Below the pieces are notes generated by a model. That model saw only the letters and a list, made by a program, of their open reading frames with translations, searched no databases and was not told where the DNA came from. This document shows positions 35,761-43,924 of a DNA stretch of 64,000 nt, in pieces. This DNA is from Gammaproteobacteria bacterium. Its GTDB lineage: Bacteria > Pseudomonadota > Gammaproteobacteria > Pseudomonadales > Azotimanducaceae_A. Made by a program: the position numbers and the translations under genes. Position 1 is the first letter of the stretch. Each line of letters opens with the position of its first letter. The stretch lies in contig DUAT01000068.1 of NCBI GenBank assembly GCA_012960755.1, forward strand, positions 1 to 64,000, given 5' to 3'.

Positions 35761-35774
35761 AGTCAAGCTTGACT
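35761..35774. promoter_or_regulatory. Perfect 14-bp palindrome in the divergent ferredoxin/P450 control region
   Basis: AGTCAAGCTTGACT reads the same on both strands. It lies between the ferredoxin start (35699) and the P450 start (35884), the place where an operator for a dimeric regulator of both units would be expected. No regulator gene is adjacent. Confidence 0.45.
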
Positions 35775-35820
35775 GTTTTTCGAAAGACCAACTCATTACT
35801 ATGTATCACAAGAAGTATCT

Positions 35821-35856
35821 CAAGAACAATCACAAGAACCATTACAAGAACAATGA
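35821..35856. repeat. Three 12-bp direct repeats upstream of the P450 operon
   Basis: CAAGAACAATCA, CAAGAACCATTA and CAAGAACAATGA follow one another without spacing (12-bp period, two to three differences). They end 27 bp before the P450 start codon. A fourth, poorer unit (CACAAGAAGTAT) lies just before. The phase of about one helical turn suggests a binding array on one face of the DNA. Confidence 0.6.
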
Positions 35857-35883
35857 CCACACTTAAACGTTGCAAGGTGCGCA

Positions 35884-37347
35884 ATGGCCTCAGATCCGTT
35901 AGCAGAAACGTTGGAAAGACTCCTTAGCCCCGCTGGGATTACGACCCAGGAGCCAGAAGGATCAAATCCCGCCAAAAGTGGCGCCCCTGCCTTTCCACTA
36001 ATGAAGATCGGCAATGTCGTTGATATGGGGCATGCAAAAGATGGCACGCCGCTGATAGACCCCCGATTGTTCGATAGCGTCGAATTTATGCGCAATCCGT
36101 ATCCCTACTATCGAATTATGCGTGACCACTATCCTGTGTATCACGACAAGCTCCATAATTGTTACTACCTTACCCGTTACGCAGATATCACCGAATGTTA
36201 CTTTGACGATGAGGGTTTTAATACCATCCCCAAAGGATCTTCGAGCGGTGTTTTGGGGAATACACAACTCGAGCTCAGTGGTGTTGAGCACCGGCGCAGA
36301 CGGAACCTTTATGGTCAGCATCTGGTTGGGAAATCCCTGGCCAACCGAATGCCATCAATTGAACGCTTGGCCCAGGAAATGATTTCAGCCTGGGATGACA
36401 AGACCGATGAGTCCTTTATCGAAGAGTACAAGGGCGTTCGAACCATAGAACTAGGGCGCGCCTTTGCCAATGAATTCCCCATTAGTGTTGTCTGTCAGGT
36501 TCTGGGTTTCCCCGATGAGGCACGGGGTGAATTTTACTACTGGTACAACTCCATGATGTCAGGCCTCGGCGGGTCAGCGACACATCAAAAGGGTCTGGAA
36601 GCTCGCCAGCATCTGGAAGACTATATTGAAGGGCTGGTGGAGGAGCGACGCACGACGCCAGGCTATCTGTTCGATACTGATGGCCAGCCACTGGGCAAAG
36701 ATATCATCACAAAATTGTGCGAAAGCAAAATCGACGATGATTATCTTTCCACTGAAGAAATAACATCAAATATAGCACTGGTGGTTGGCGGAGGAGGTGA
36801 AACGACGCGAGGTGCCATAATGAATATGTGGTACCTGCTATTGCAGCATGAGGATCAGTTTACCGAGGTAAAAAAGGATGATTCACTCTGGGATGCAGTG
36901 TTCCATGAAACACTGCGTCACTCCACCCCCATCGGCGGCCAGCCTCGACATAATAGCTTTGATATCACAATTCATGGGATAGATATTCCTGCGGGTTCTC
37001 TGATTAACATGGTTGATTTTTCAGCGAACCACGATGACCGTGTGTTTAAAGATCCGGAAACCTTCAACATATTTCGTGAAGATCTTTATTCCGGGAAATT
37101 AATTCGCAGTGGATACGCCAAAGAAGGCCGTTCCAGCCACATGGCCTTCGGTGTAGGACCCCATCTATGTCCTGGTGCATGGATATCCCATCAGGAAGCC
37201 GCCATTGGTTCTCGCCTGCTGAGTAAACAGTTGAAAAACCCACGGCTCAACGTAGAACGGATGAAGAAAGACATCGATGGTAAAAGCCTTGCGCCCATTG
37301 GACTGATTTCAGCCAGGGAAATCTGGATTGACTATGATCTGGAGTAA
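35884..37347 (+). CDS. Cytochrome P450
   Basis: 487 residues with all P450 hallmarks: I-helix G-G-G-G-E306-T-T in place of the common AGxDT, the K-helix E342-T-L-R345, and the haem-binding loop F422-G-V-G-P-H-L-C429-P-G with Cys429 as the thiolate ligand. About 50 N-terminal residues precede the fold, without a signal or membrane helix, so it is a soluble bacterial class I P450. It hydroxylates an organic substrate using electrons from a ferredoxin, probably the divergent one. It starts a rightward operon of about eight genes. The closest relative visible is the next gene, which lacks the cysteine. Confidence 0.95.
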   Translation: MASDPLAETLERLLSPAGITTQEPEGSNPAKSGAPAFPLMKIGNVVDMGHAKDGTPLIDPRLFDSVEFMRNPYPYYRIMRDHYPVYHDKLHNCYYLTRYADITECYFDDEGFNTIPKGSSSGVLGNTQLELSGVEHRRRRNLYGQHLVGKSLANRMPSIERLAQEMISAWDDKTDESFIEEYKGVRTIELGRAFANEFPISVVCQVLGFPDEARGEFYYWYNSMMSGLGGSATHQKGLEARQHLEDYIEGLVEERRTTPGYLFDTDGQPLGKDIITKLCESKIDDDYLSTEEITSNIALVVGGGGETTRGAIMNMWYLLLQHEDQFTEVKKDDSLWDAVFHETLRHSTPIGGQPRHNSFDITIHGIDIPAGSLINMVDFSANHDDRVFKDPETFNIFREDLYSGKLIRSGYAKEGRSSHMAFGVGPHLCPGAWISHQEAAIGSRLLSKQLKNPRLNVERMKKDIDGKSLAPIGLISAREIWIDYDLE

Positions 37348-37563
37348 CCAGTCAAACGGTTAGTCGGCTCTTTTGGAAAAAAAGGCAGGAAATAAAGCAC
37401 AATCGAGGGCAACACTATCGAGGATAACCAGTTAATTGTTGGAAAAAATGGCGTCTCACTCAAAAGAAAAGTCTCTGTCAGTGGTCGGGGCTATCGCACC
37501 TTTGAAATTTACCAGCGTCAACGGGTCGGCGAATCCACAGCCAGGCTCAACCCTTCTCAACTC

Positions 37564-38745
37564 ATGAATGCCGGGTTTCTTGACGATCCTTACCCGGCGC
37601 TGGCAATTCTTCGAGATAACTATCCCTGTTATCGTGACTGGCGATCAAACGCATTCTGGATATCGCGTTACAATGATGTCACCTCGATCTTAGTTGACGA
37701 TGCCAATTATGAGTCGCGACCGAAACGCTGGTTTTATGGTATCGGTGACTATGGTCGTGATTTAGGCCAACAGCTTCCCGTGCTGACCGCACAGTCACAG
37801 GCATTCGAAGTAGAAGTGCCGCGAATCATGCAAGGCATCATCGATCGCGCAATGCCCGCAGGTAAAATTGATATGGCCACCGGGTTTGCAGCACGTTTAC
37901 CCATAGAGTTATTGGCCCGTTGTCTGGGAATCCCCGAGCAGGATTTTAGTTTTTTCGCCAACGCTTACTGGCGTATGCAACATGGTTACCAATGGGAGCC
38001 AAAAGCCCAGCACGATGGCCTGGCGGCGATTAGATCCTTAACGGAATATTTTCAACCTCTGTTGGGCGAACGTCGACAGAACCCGACAGACGACCTGATA
38101 TCTGTTGTTGCAGCCCTGACCCTGGAAGATGGGCCAGCCACAGCAGAAGATCTCGTCACCACATTGCTGGAAGCTGATCATGAAACTTTGCATGGCGGCC
38201 TGGCTAATATGTGGTATCTGTTGCTAACTCATCAAACCCAGCTGGAAGCCATCAAATCAACACAACGCCTGGTTAAACATGCCTGGCTGGAGACATTGCG
38301 CCATTCACCCCCCGTGCTTGCAAGCAGACGATTTGCCCGGCATGAGGTAGAGCGATTTGGCCAACTATTCCCTGAAGGGGCGATGATAATCTGCTCCGCA
38401 GCAGCGGCTAATCGCGATCCAGAGATATTTGGTGATGCCGATAAATTTAATGTTGAACGCAAGGATCTTTGCCAAAGAGAACCACGGGGAATGTATCGGG
38501 CTGATGGTTTGCCTGCGGGTATTGCCTTCGGACTGGGTAAACCATCAAAACACCCTGCCATCCCGGAAGATCGGCCGATCTCTCTTTATGCACTCACCCG
38601 TAATGCCGCCGTCGATGTATCAACTATGATCCTGGACCAACTGCCAAATCTGCGCCTGCCGGTCGATGTTAACCCTCGATTACATAGTATGAGCCTGGGA
38701 GAAATGCACACCTGCTGGCACCTGCCAGCGGAATTTGATATTTGA
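37564..38745 (+). CDS. Cytochrome P450 homologue lacking the haem-ligand cysteine
   Basis: 393 residues clearly homologous to the P450 upstream: DDPYPALAILRDNYPCYRDW against RNPYPYYRIMRDHYPVYHDK, HETLHGGLANMWYLLL against ETTRGAIMNMWYLLL, and the K-helix E243-T-L-R246. The haem loop is destroyed: F322-G-L-G-K-P-S-K329 has Lys where the ligand Cys should be, followed by an unrelated segment, so it should not bind haem as a thiolate. The frame is open throughout. A 39-codon ORF (37448-37567) in another frame overlaps its ATG as ATGA, and P450-like residues continue upstream in the gene's own frame, so the true N-terminus is unclear. It may be a helper protein like EryCII/DesVIII, or a degenerate gene. 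Confidence 0.85.
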   Translation: MNAGFLDDPYPALAILRDNYPCYRDWRSNAFWISRYNDVTSILVDDANYESRPKRWFYGIGDYGRDLGQQLPVLTAQSQAFEVEVPRIMQGIIDRAMPAGKIDMATGFAARLPIELLARCLGIPEQDFSFFANAYWRMQHGYQWEPKAQHDGLAAIRSLTEYFQPLLGERRQNPTDDLISVVAALTLEDGPATAEDLVTTLLEADHETLHGGLANMWYLLLTHQTQLEAIKSTQRLVKHAWLETLRHSPPVLASRRFARHEVERFGQLFPEGAMIICSAAAANRDPEIFGDADKFNVERKDLCQREPRGMYRADGLPAGIAFGLGKPSKHPAIPEDRPISLYALTRNAAVDVSTMILDQLPNLRLPVDVNPRLHSMSLGEMHTCWHLPAEFDI

Positions 38746-38757
38746 AACGAGAAACCT

Positions 38758-39654
38758 ATGGTTGAACTAACAGGCAGAAATGCAATCGTCACAGGCGCAG
38801 CGATGGGGGTGGGCAAGGCCTACGCAATAGCGCTTGCAGAACAAGGTGTCAATGTGGCTGTCTGCGATATGGATTCAGGGATTAACAATGTCGCATCCAC
38901 CCTCGAATCAATGGGTGTCCAGACATTGGTTGCTGTCGCGGATGTTGCTAACCCTGACGACGTTAGAAAATTTGTCGACGATAGCGTACTGGCATTGGGC
39001 GGTATCGATATCCTCATCAATAATGCAGGGCAATGTCATGTCAGTCATCCTGATGACGACCTCGAAAAGTCGCTTGCCGATTATGAAACCATGATTGGCA
39101 CCAACCTCAAGGGTGAGTACCTGGTCGGCCGGGCAGTCATTGACCAGATGCTGAAACAGGGAGGACCAGGGGATATAGTCAATATTGCGACAGATCATAT
39201 GGTCACCTGCGGGACCCCCGATGAATTGTGCCCTCGCCTCGACAGCTGCCCGTGGGCTAACTCCCCGCGCCCTTCCGGTGGTGGCGAGGTGATGGACATT
39301 TACGATGCATCCAAGTGGGGTTTAAATGGTCTGCTTTTTGCCTGGGCAAAAGCCTTAAAGCCATACAACATACGAGTCAATGGCATCTGCATGGGGGCCA
39401 CCGATTCACATATGATCCGCTCATTTTATGGTTTTAGCGACGATGAGGAATTATCTAACCCTGAGGCAAAAAAGATCATTGATACCTGGATGACCGCCAG
39501 TGATTCGGCACAAGTTGTAATCGATCTTTTGAAGGAAGGACCTGAAGGAAGAACAGCACGCAACATGAACTTGTGTATTGGCCGCCAGCCAGTACTCGAA
39601 CCGGCACTGCCACACATTTATATTCTCGAGGAGGATCTTCATGCTGGATCTTAA
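38758..39654 (+). CDS. Short-chain dehydrogenase, first of a tandem pair
   Basis: 298 residues. Cofactor loop TGAAMGVG, NNAG, active-site YDASK (YxxxK) and NGICMGATD. The catalytic Ser region reads NIATDHM, with Thr at the usual Ser place. A stretch of about 25 residues with three cysteines (CGTPDELCPRLDSCPW) is inserted just before the catalytic tyrosine and is absent from the next SDR; it may bind metal or shape the pocket. It follows the cysteine-less P450 by 12 bp and overlaps the next SDR by 14 bp. Confidence 0.9.
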   Translation: MVELTGRNAIVTGAAMGVGKAYAIALAEQGVNVAVCDMDSGINNVASTLESMGVQTLVAVADVANPDDVRKFVDDSVLALGGIDILINNAGQCHVSHPDDDLEKSLADYETMIGTNLKGEYLVGRAVIDQMLKQGGPGDIVNIATDHMVTCGTPDELCPRLDSCPWANSPRPSGGGEVMDIYDASKWGLNGLLFAWAKALKPYNIRVNGICMGATDSHMIRSFYGFSDDEELSNPEAKKIIDTWMTASDSAQVVIDLLKEGPEGRTARNMNLCIGRQPVLEPALPHIYILEEDLHAGS

Positions 39655-40432
39655 AGGGAAAGTAGCCATCGTCTCCGGGGCTAACCAGGGTATAGGCACT
39701 GCGATTGCAAAGGCCCTTGCAGCACATGGCGCCAGCGTCGTGGCATTTGATAATCAAGAGGGTGTTGTAAAACTTGCAGAGGAAATTGCATCTGGCTCGA
39801 ATAAAAATGTGATCGGACTAGTCGCGGATGTGTCCCTGGCTGACGACTGCAAACGTGTGGTTGATTACACCCTGGCTGAGTTCGGTGGCATTGATATTCT
39901 GATTAACAATGCGGCGACTTATCGACAGACACCCGTCACTGCGAGCTGGGAACAGACGGTTGCTGATTGGGATTACATTATGGACACTAATATCAAAGGT
40001 GTTCTGATGTTATCCAGGTTATGTATTCCTGAACTGAAAGCCAGAGGCGGTGACATCGTCAACATGTCTACTTACTATGTGTTACCAGCACGTTCGAGAG
40101 GGACAAATTCGGCGACAACCGATCTTTACAATGCCTCTAAATGGGCACTGAACGGTTTTACTGATGCCTGGTCGAAGGTTCTGCGAAAATATAGTATTCG
40201 CGTCAACGGTTTATGTATGGGAGCCACCGACACACCGATGCTGCGCAGTTTGTTTGATAACAATGAACTACCCGGCGCACTGGTTAAAACTGTTATGCAA
40301 CCCGAAGCCATCGCGCAACAGTTGATAGATCTATTAGGCGATGGTCGAACGGGAGAAAACATTGGAGCGTGGATTGGCTCACCAATAGAGATACCATTGA
40401 GCCCGGCACCCCATAGATTAATTAGCGGGTAA
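39641..40432 (+). CDS. Short-chain dehydrogenase, second of a tandem pair
   Basis: 263 residues from the ATG at 39641, preceded by CTCGAGGAGGA, which lies inside the previous gene. Cofactor loop SGANQGIG, NNAA, active-site YNASK and NGLCMGATD; the latter motif is shared with the upstream SDR and marks the two as paralogues. The Asp/Asn after strand beta-2 (AFDNQEG) favours NAD(H). Together they could be successive steps, or subunits of a heteromeric dehydrogenase, acting on an alcohol made by the P450. Confidence 0.9.
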   Translation: MLDLKGKVAIVSGANQGIGTAIAKALAAHGASVVAFDNQEGVVKLAEEIASGSNKNVIGLVADVSLADDCKRVVDYTLAEFGGIDILINNAATYRQTPVTASWEQTVADWDYIMDTNIKGVLMLSRLCIPELKARGGDIVNMSTYYVLPARSRGTNSATTDLYNASKWALNGFTDAWSKVLRKYSIRVNGLCMGATDTPMLRSLFDNNELPGALVKTVMQPEAIAQQLIDLLGDGRTGENIGAWIGSPIEIPLSPAPHRLISG

Positions 40433-40513
40433 GCAACGTGAGAAGATATGACCTCACTAAACAAGCTATAGTTGTTCATGGACTAAATGACATTCAAAAA
40501 TTAAGGGGTAACA

Positions 40514-40921
40514 ATGAGAGTTGAAAACAAAGTCTCGCCTAACGAAGAGCAGATGAAAGGGTTCATGGAGGGAGATACGGACTCACCCATTCATATGGTG
40601 AACCTGCTCAAATTCAAGGAAAATGCTGAATATGCAGATGGTCGTGAAACCGATCTGACCGGCGCTCAAGCTTATGCAATTTATGGCCAGGAAGTTCAGG
40701 CACATCTCGCGAAAGTCGGTGGCAGCGGTGTATTTTCAGGCCGTGTCAGCCGACTTATGCTCGGTGAAGTAGAGGATCTCTGGGACGTCGTCGCCATTGC
40801 GACTTACCCCAGCAAGAAAGCGATGCTGCAAATGATTACCGACCCGGAATATATTGAAAGCGCAAAGCATCGAACCGCGGGCCTGGCCGGACAACTCAAT
40901 ATAGAGACAAAAGTGTCTTAA
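40514..40921 (+). CDS. DUF1330-type small protein
   Basis: 135 residues with a dimeric alpha/beta-barrel pattern: PIHMVNLLKFKENAEY at the first strand, AYAIYGQEVQAHLAKVGG, and WDVVAIATYPSKKAMLQMI at the last. This resembles the DUF1330 family of small monooxygenase-like or isomerase-like proteins. AAGGGG lies seven bases before the ATG. No catalytic residues are established for the family. Its place between the SDR pair and a crotonase suggests a helper or lyase role in the same pathway. Confidence 0.8.
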   Translation: MRVENKVSPNEEQMKGFMEGDTDSPIHMVNLLKFKENAEYADGRETDLTGAQAYAIYGQEVQAHLAKVGGSGVFSGRVSRLMLGEVEDLWDVVAIATYPSKKAMLQMITDPEYIESAKHRTAGLAGQLNIETKVS

Positions 40922-40978
40922 TCCCGGTGAGTGTCCTGTATTTTTTTGGCGAGAACTGACTAAATAAAAGGAAAAACC

Positions 40979-41752
40979 ATGAGCGATACCTGCCTGTACG
41001 AGACTAGAGATCAAGTAGCATTAATTACACTGAATCGGCCGGAAAAATTTAATGCATTCAACCTGGAGAGCTACCAGGCGACCACCGATGCGCTGAAACG
41101 GGCGAATGCGGACGACGATATTCGTTGCATTGTGCTTACCGGCGCCGGGCGCGGCTTCTGCAGTGGTGACGATGTGCAGGAACTCATGGGCGGTGACGGT
41201 TTAACAAGTCTGGGGGATACCAAATTCGAGATTCCCGGGCCAACAATGCGACGCGCTAAAACGCCAATCATTGCAGCGGTTAACGGCGCCGCGGTAGGTT
41301 ATGGGTTCGAGCTCGCACTCATGGCCGACATACGCATCGCTTCAACAACTGCCAGATTTTCCCAGATGTTTATCCGCCGGGGTCTGATTGCAGGTGCTGA
41401 CAGCTTTCGCATTCTTACGCAGCTGTGTGGTCCGGCAGGAGCAGCCGAACTCTTACTCGCCGGGGACATGATTGATGCAGCACGGGCCTTGCAGTTGGGT
41501 GTCGTTCTAAAAGTGGTGGAGGCAGATGATCTGATCGCCGAGGCGCTCGCATTGGCTGGGCGTATTGCCGTTAACCCTCCCATTGCGATTCAGCGTACAC
41601 GCGCAGCATTGCAATTTGCACGTTCCGGTCAAAATGAGCAGCTTGAGACACTGGCAAAAGATGCGCTTGCCGAACTCATCCGCACACAGGATCACAAAGA
41701 AAGTGTCGCCGCATTCCTCGAAAAGCGTGCGCCAACCTACAAAGGGCATTAG
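40979..41752 (+). CDS. Enoyl-CoA hydratase/isomerase (crotonase) family protein
   Basis: 257 residues. The two oxyanion-hole peptides are present (TGAGRGFCSGDDV and VNGAAVGYGFELALMADIRIA), and the RRGLIAGADSFRILTQLCG loop follows. The position of the first catalytic Glu in crotonase is occupied within the FELAL helix region, but the second is not obvious, so isomerase, hydratase or thioesterase chemistry cannot be separated. AAAGGA leads to the ATG. It lies 57 bp after the DUF1330 gene and 31 bp before the dehalogenase. Confidence 0.92.
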   Translation: MSDTCLYETRDQVALITLNRPEKFNAFNLESYQATTDALKRANADDDIRCIVLTGAGRGFCSGDDVQELMGGDGLTSLGDTKFEIPGPTMRRAKTPIIAAVNGAAVGYGFELALMADIRIASTTARFSQMFIRRGLIAGADSFRILTQLCGPAGAAELLLAGDMIDAARALQLGVVLKVVEADDLIAEALALAGRIAVNPPIAIQRTRAALQFARSGQNEQLETLAKDALAELIRTQDHKESVAAFLEKRAPTYKGH

Positions 41753-41783
41753 TCTAAAGACAGGTACTGGTTAGGAGAAAGTT

Positions 41784-42746
41784 ATGACTGCCTTTGTTCG
41801 TTCACCGGAAGACAACTTTAAAGACCTGGACGATTTTCCATTTGAGCCTCACTACCATGACTGGCATGACCTGCGCATGCACTATGTAGATGAAGGTCCA
41901 AGAGAGGGGCCGGTAATGTTGTTGTTACACGGGATGCCAACCTGGAGCTATCTCTACAGGCATATGATTCCTCCTTTGGTTGAGGCCGGTTATCGGTGCA
42001 TCGCGCCTGATCATATGGGATTCGGTCGATCAGATAAACCAACCGACCCACATTGGTTCACCATTGCAAGGCATACGGAGATCCTGACCACACTGATCAC
42101 TCATCTTGATCTAAATAACATCAATTTGCTTTGCCAGGATTGGGGAGGGCCCATTGGGCTTGCCCAGGCAGCAACAATGCCGGAACGATTTTCCCGGCTG
42201 GCGATCATGAACACCTGGTTGCATCATCCTGAATATACTTATTCAGAAGCGATTCGAAACTGGAACAAGAACTGGCATGCGGGGGGGCTATTTTGCAGAC
42301 AAACACCCAACATGGGCATTCTAATGGTACTCAGCGCTGGTCTGGTTGGCCCCGATGTGATGATTCCCGTGCTGGTTGAGGGCAAGTCGCCAGACCTTGA
42401 TGGCCAGGCTTCCAGAATCTATCGAGGATTTAATGCGCCCTTCAGGGGTCTCGACGACGGTGCCTATAACGGCGCGCGACGATTCCCTCTGTCAATACCA
42501 TTTGACAACTATGATGGTGGCAACGGCGCGGCACAGACCTATCACTACAAAACACTGCTAGGCTGGGACAAACCAGTACATTTTATCTGGGGTTGTGCCG
42601 ATGATGTATTTACAGAAAGCTGGGGTAAGCAGTGGGCTTCGCAAATGAAGGCAACCTTCGATGGTATAACCGAAGCCGGGCATTTCCTGCAGAACACGCA
42701 TGGGGCAGAAGTTGTCGAGCTGCTCCTGAATCGAATCAATGCATGA
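41784..42746 (+). CDS. Haloalkane dehalogenase (HLD-I type alpha/beta hydrolase)
   Basis: 320 residues. Oxyanion motif H49-G-M-P-T-W-S-Y-L-Y-R, nucleophile D119 in CQDWGG with the halide-binding Trp120 beside it, catalytic acid in the CADDVF loop (D273/D274) and His300 in EAGHFLQ. An Asp nucleophile followed by Trp is the mark of haloalkane dehalogenases and separates them from epoxide hydrolases, which lack this Trp. It releases halide from a carbon-halogen bond by hydrolysis. AGGAGA precedes the ATG. It overlaps the next small gene by ATGA. Its place in the P450 operon suggests a halogenated natural substrate. Confidence 0.92.
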   Translation: MTAFVRSPEDNFKDLDDFPFEPHYHDWHDLRMHYVDEGPREGPVMLLLHGMPTWSYLYRHMIPPLVEAGYRCIAPDHMGFGRSDKPTDPHWFTIARHTEILTTLITHLDLNNINLLCQDWGGPIGLAQAATMPERFSRLAIMNTWLHHPEYTYSEAIRNWNKNWHAGGLFCRQTPNMGILMVLSAGLVGPDVMIPVLVEGKSPDLDGQASRIYRGFNAPFRGLDDGAYNGARRFPLSIPFDNYDGGNGAAQTYHYKTLLGWDKPVHFIWGCADDVFTESWGKQWASQMKATFDGITEAGHFLQNTHGAEVVELLLNRINA

Positions 42747-43075
42747 GTGGAATCACCAAGACAATACCAGCAAGTGCCGGATCAGATGTGCTGAACTCTC
42801 TATACGATGGTTCTATTACCGAGTATGAATTCCATATGGCTGGTACACCATCCAAACTGGAGCCAGGTGAATACGTCTATACGATTTTTGGTGATGAGTT
42901 ACACGGCAGGATGAAAATTAGTCGAATTGTTGGTGGCGCTGTTCATCCCAGCTCTGGTCGGCCCCGCTCGCTCATTTATGTTGAAGCGCCGGGCGATCGC
43001 CTTGAGAAACCATTCCCGCGAAAGGGTCATCGTGGCACAAGATATTACGATGGAGCAGATTGGCCAGCCCTCTAA
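42743..43075 (+). CDS. Small hypothetical protein coupled to the dehalogenase
   Basis: 110 residues from an ATG that overlaps the dehalogenase stop codon (ATGA), so translation is coupled. I do not recognise the family. It contains a GEYVYTIFGDELHGRMKIS hairpin and a basic C-terminus (KPFPRKGHRGTRYYD). No cysteines, no membrane helix and no signal peptide. It is the last gene of the P450/dehalogenase operon and overlaps the stop of the convergent SDR by four bases. Confidence 0.7.
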   Translation: MSGITKTIPASAGSDVLNSLYDGSITEYEFHMAGTPSKLEPGEYVYTIFGDELHGRMKISRIVGGAVHPSSGRPRSLIYVEAPGDRLEKPFPRKGHRGTRYYDGADWPAL

Positions 43076-43836
43076 GCGGTAGAACCGCCATCTGCCATGT
43101 AGACCGAGCCCGTGACAAATTCACTGTCATCGGAAGCCAGAAAGAGCATAATTTTTGCGATGTCTTCCGGTTCAGCGTAACGCCCCAGTGGAATACGTGA
43201 GCGCATCTGTTCTCTAACGGTCTCGGCATGCCCTGGAGCAAATCCTTCTTCCAGGCTGCGCATCATGCGGGTTTCAACCGGTGATGGGTTTACAGTATTA
43301 ACCCGTATGTTCATGGAAGCGCACTCCCGCGCCGCGGATTTCATCATGCCAATGACAGCGTGTTTCGAAGTCACATAAGGTGCGACATTCGGTCCGCCGT
43401 TAATCCCTGCGACGCTGGAAGTGATTATGATACTGCCACCACCGCGTTTACTGATCGCCGGTATCGCAGCCTTCAGTCCGAGAAAAGGTCCTTTCACGTT
43501 CACGGCCATGACCTGGTCAAAACGAGCCTCGTCATAATCAACGATCGATGCCACATCCCCCTCGATACCCGCGTTAGCGAGTAGGACATCGACGCCTCCG
43601 TAGCGCTCTTCCGCGGTTTCAATCATTGCCTGGTTATCTGATGCGCTTGTGACATCTGCGACGCAGTAACTAACCTTGTTGCTGCCGATATCGTCACAGG
43701 CTGATTTAAGTGCCTGTTCGTCCAGGTCTACAAGCAGAACATCTGCGCCCTCTGCAACAAAAAGTTCCCCGACGGCCCTGCCGATGCCGCCAGCCCCACC
43801 AGTAATGACAGCGACCTTCCCTTCCAATCGATTCAT
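43072..43836 (-). CDS. Short-chain dehydrogenase/reductase (SDR)
   Basis: 254 residues: TGGAGGIG loop, VDLDEQ with Asp for NAD(H), LANAG, catalytic Ser in TSSVAG, YVTSK as YxxxK, and a full-length C-terminus ending in a FVTGSVYMADGGS motif. It oxidises a secondary alcohol or reduces a ketone. It is on the opposite strand from the P450 operon and overlaps its last gene by four bases at the 3' ends. GAGAGAACCC precedes the ATG. Confidence 0.9.
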   Translation of the reverse strand: MNRLEGKVAVITGGAGGIGRAVGELFVAEGADVLLVDLDEQALKSACDDIGSNKVSYCVADVTSASDNQAMIETAEERYGGVDVLLANAGIEGDVASIVDYDEARFDQVMAVNVKGPFLGLKAAIPAISKRGGGSIIITSSVAGINGGPNVAPYVTSKHAVIGMMKSAARECASMNIRVNTVNPSPVETRMMRSLEEGFAPGHAETVREQMRSRIPLGRYAEPEDIAKIMLFLASDDSEFVTGSVYMADGGSTA

Positions 43837-43924
43837 ATGGGTTCTCTCTGATTTGGATTATGATGAGCCAAGAGTAACAATCCTGCGTACAAAATACTGC
43901 ATAGATAACCAATCTACAGCGGGA

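Noticed and set aside
35821..35856. CRISPR-like array
   Set aside because: The three 12-bp units are contiguous without spacers and no cas genes are present.
41784..42746. Epoxide hydrolase instead of haloalkane dehalogenase
   Set aside because: The nucleophile is followed by Trp and the HGMPTWSYLYR motif carries the halide-binding pattern; epoxide hydrolases lack the Trp next to the nucleophile.
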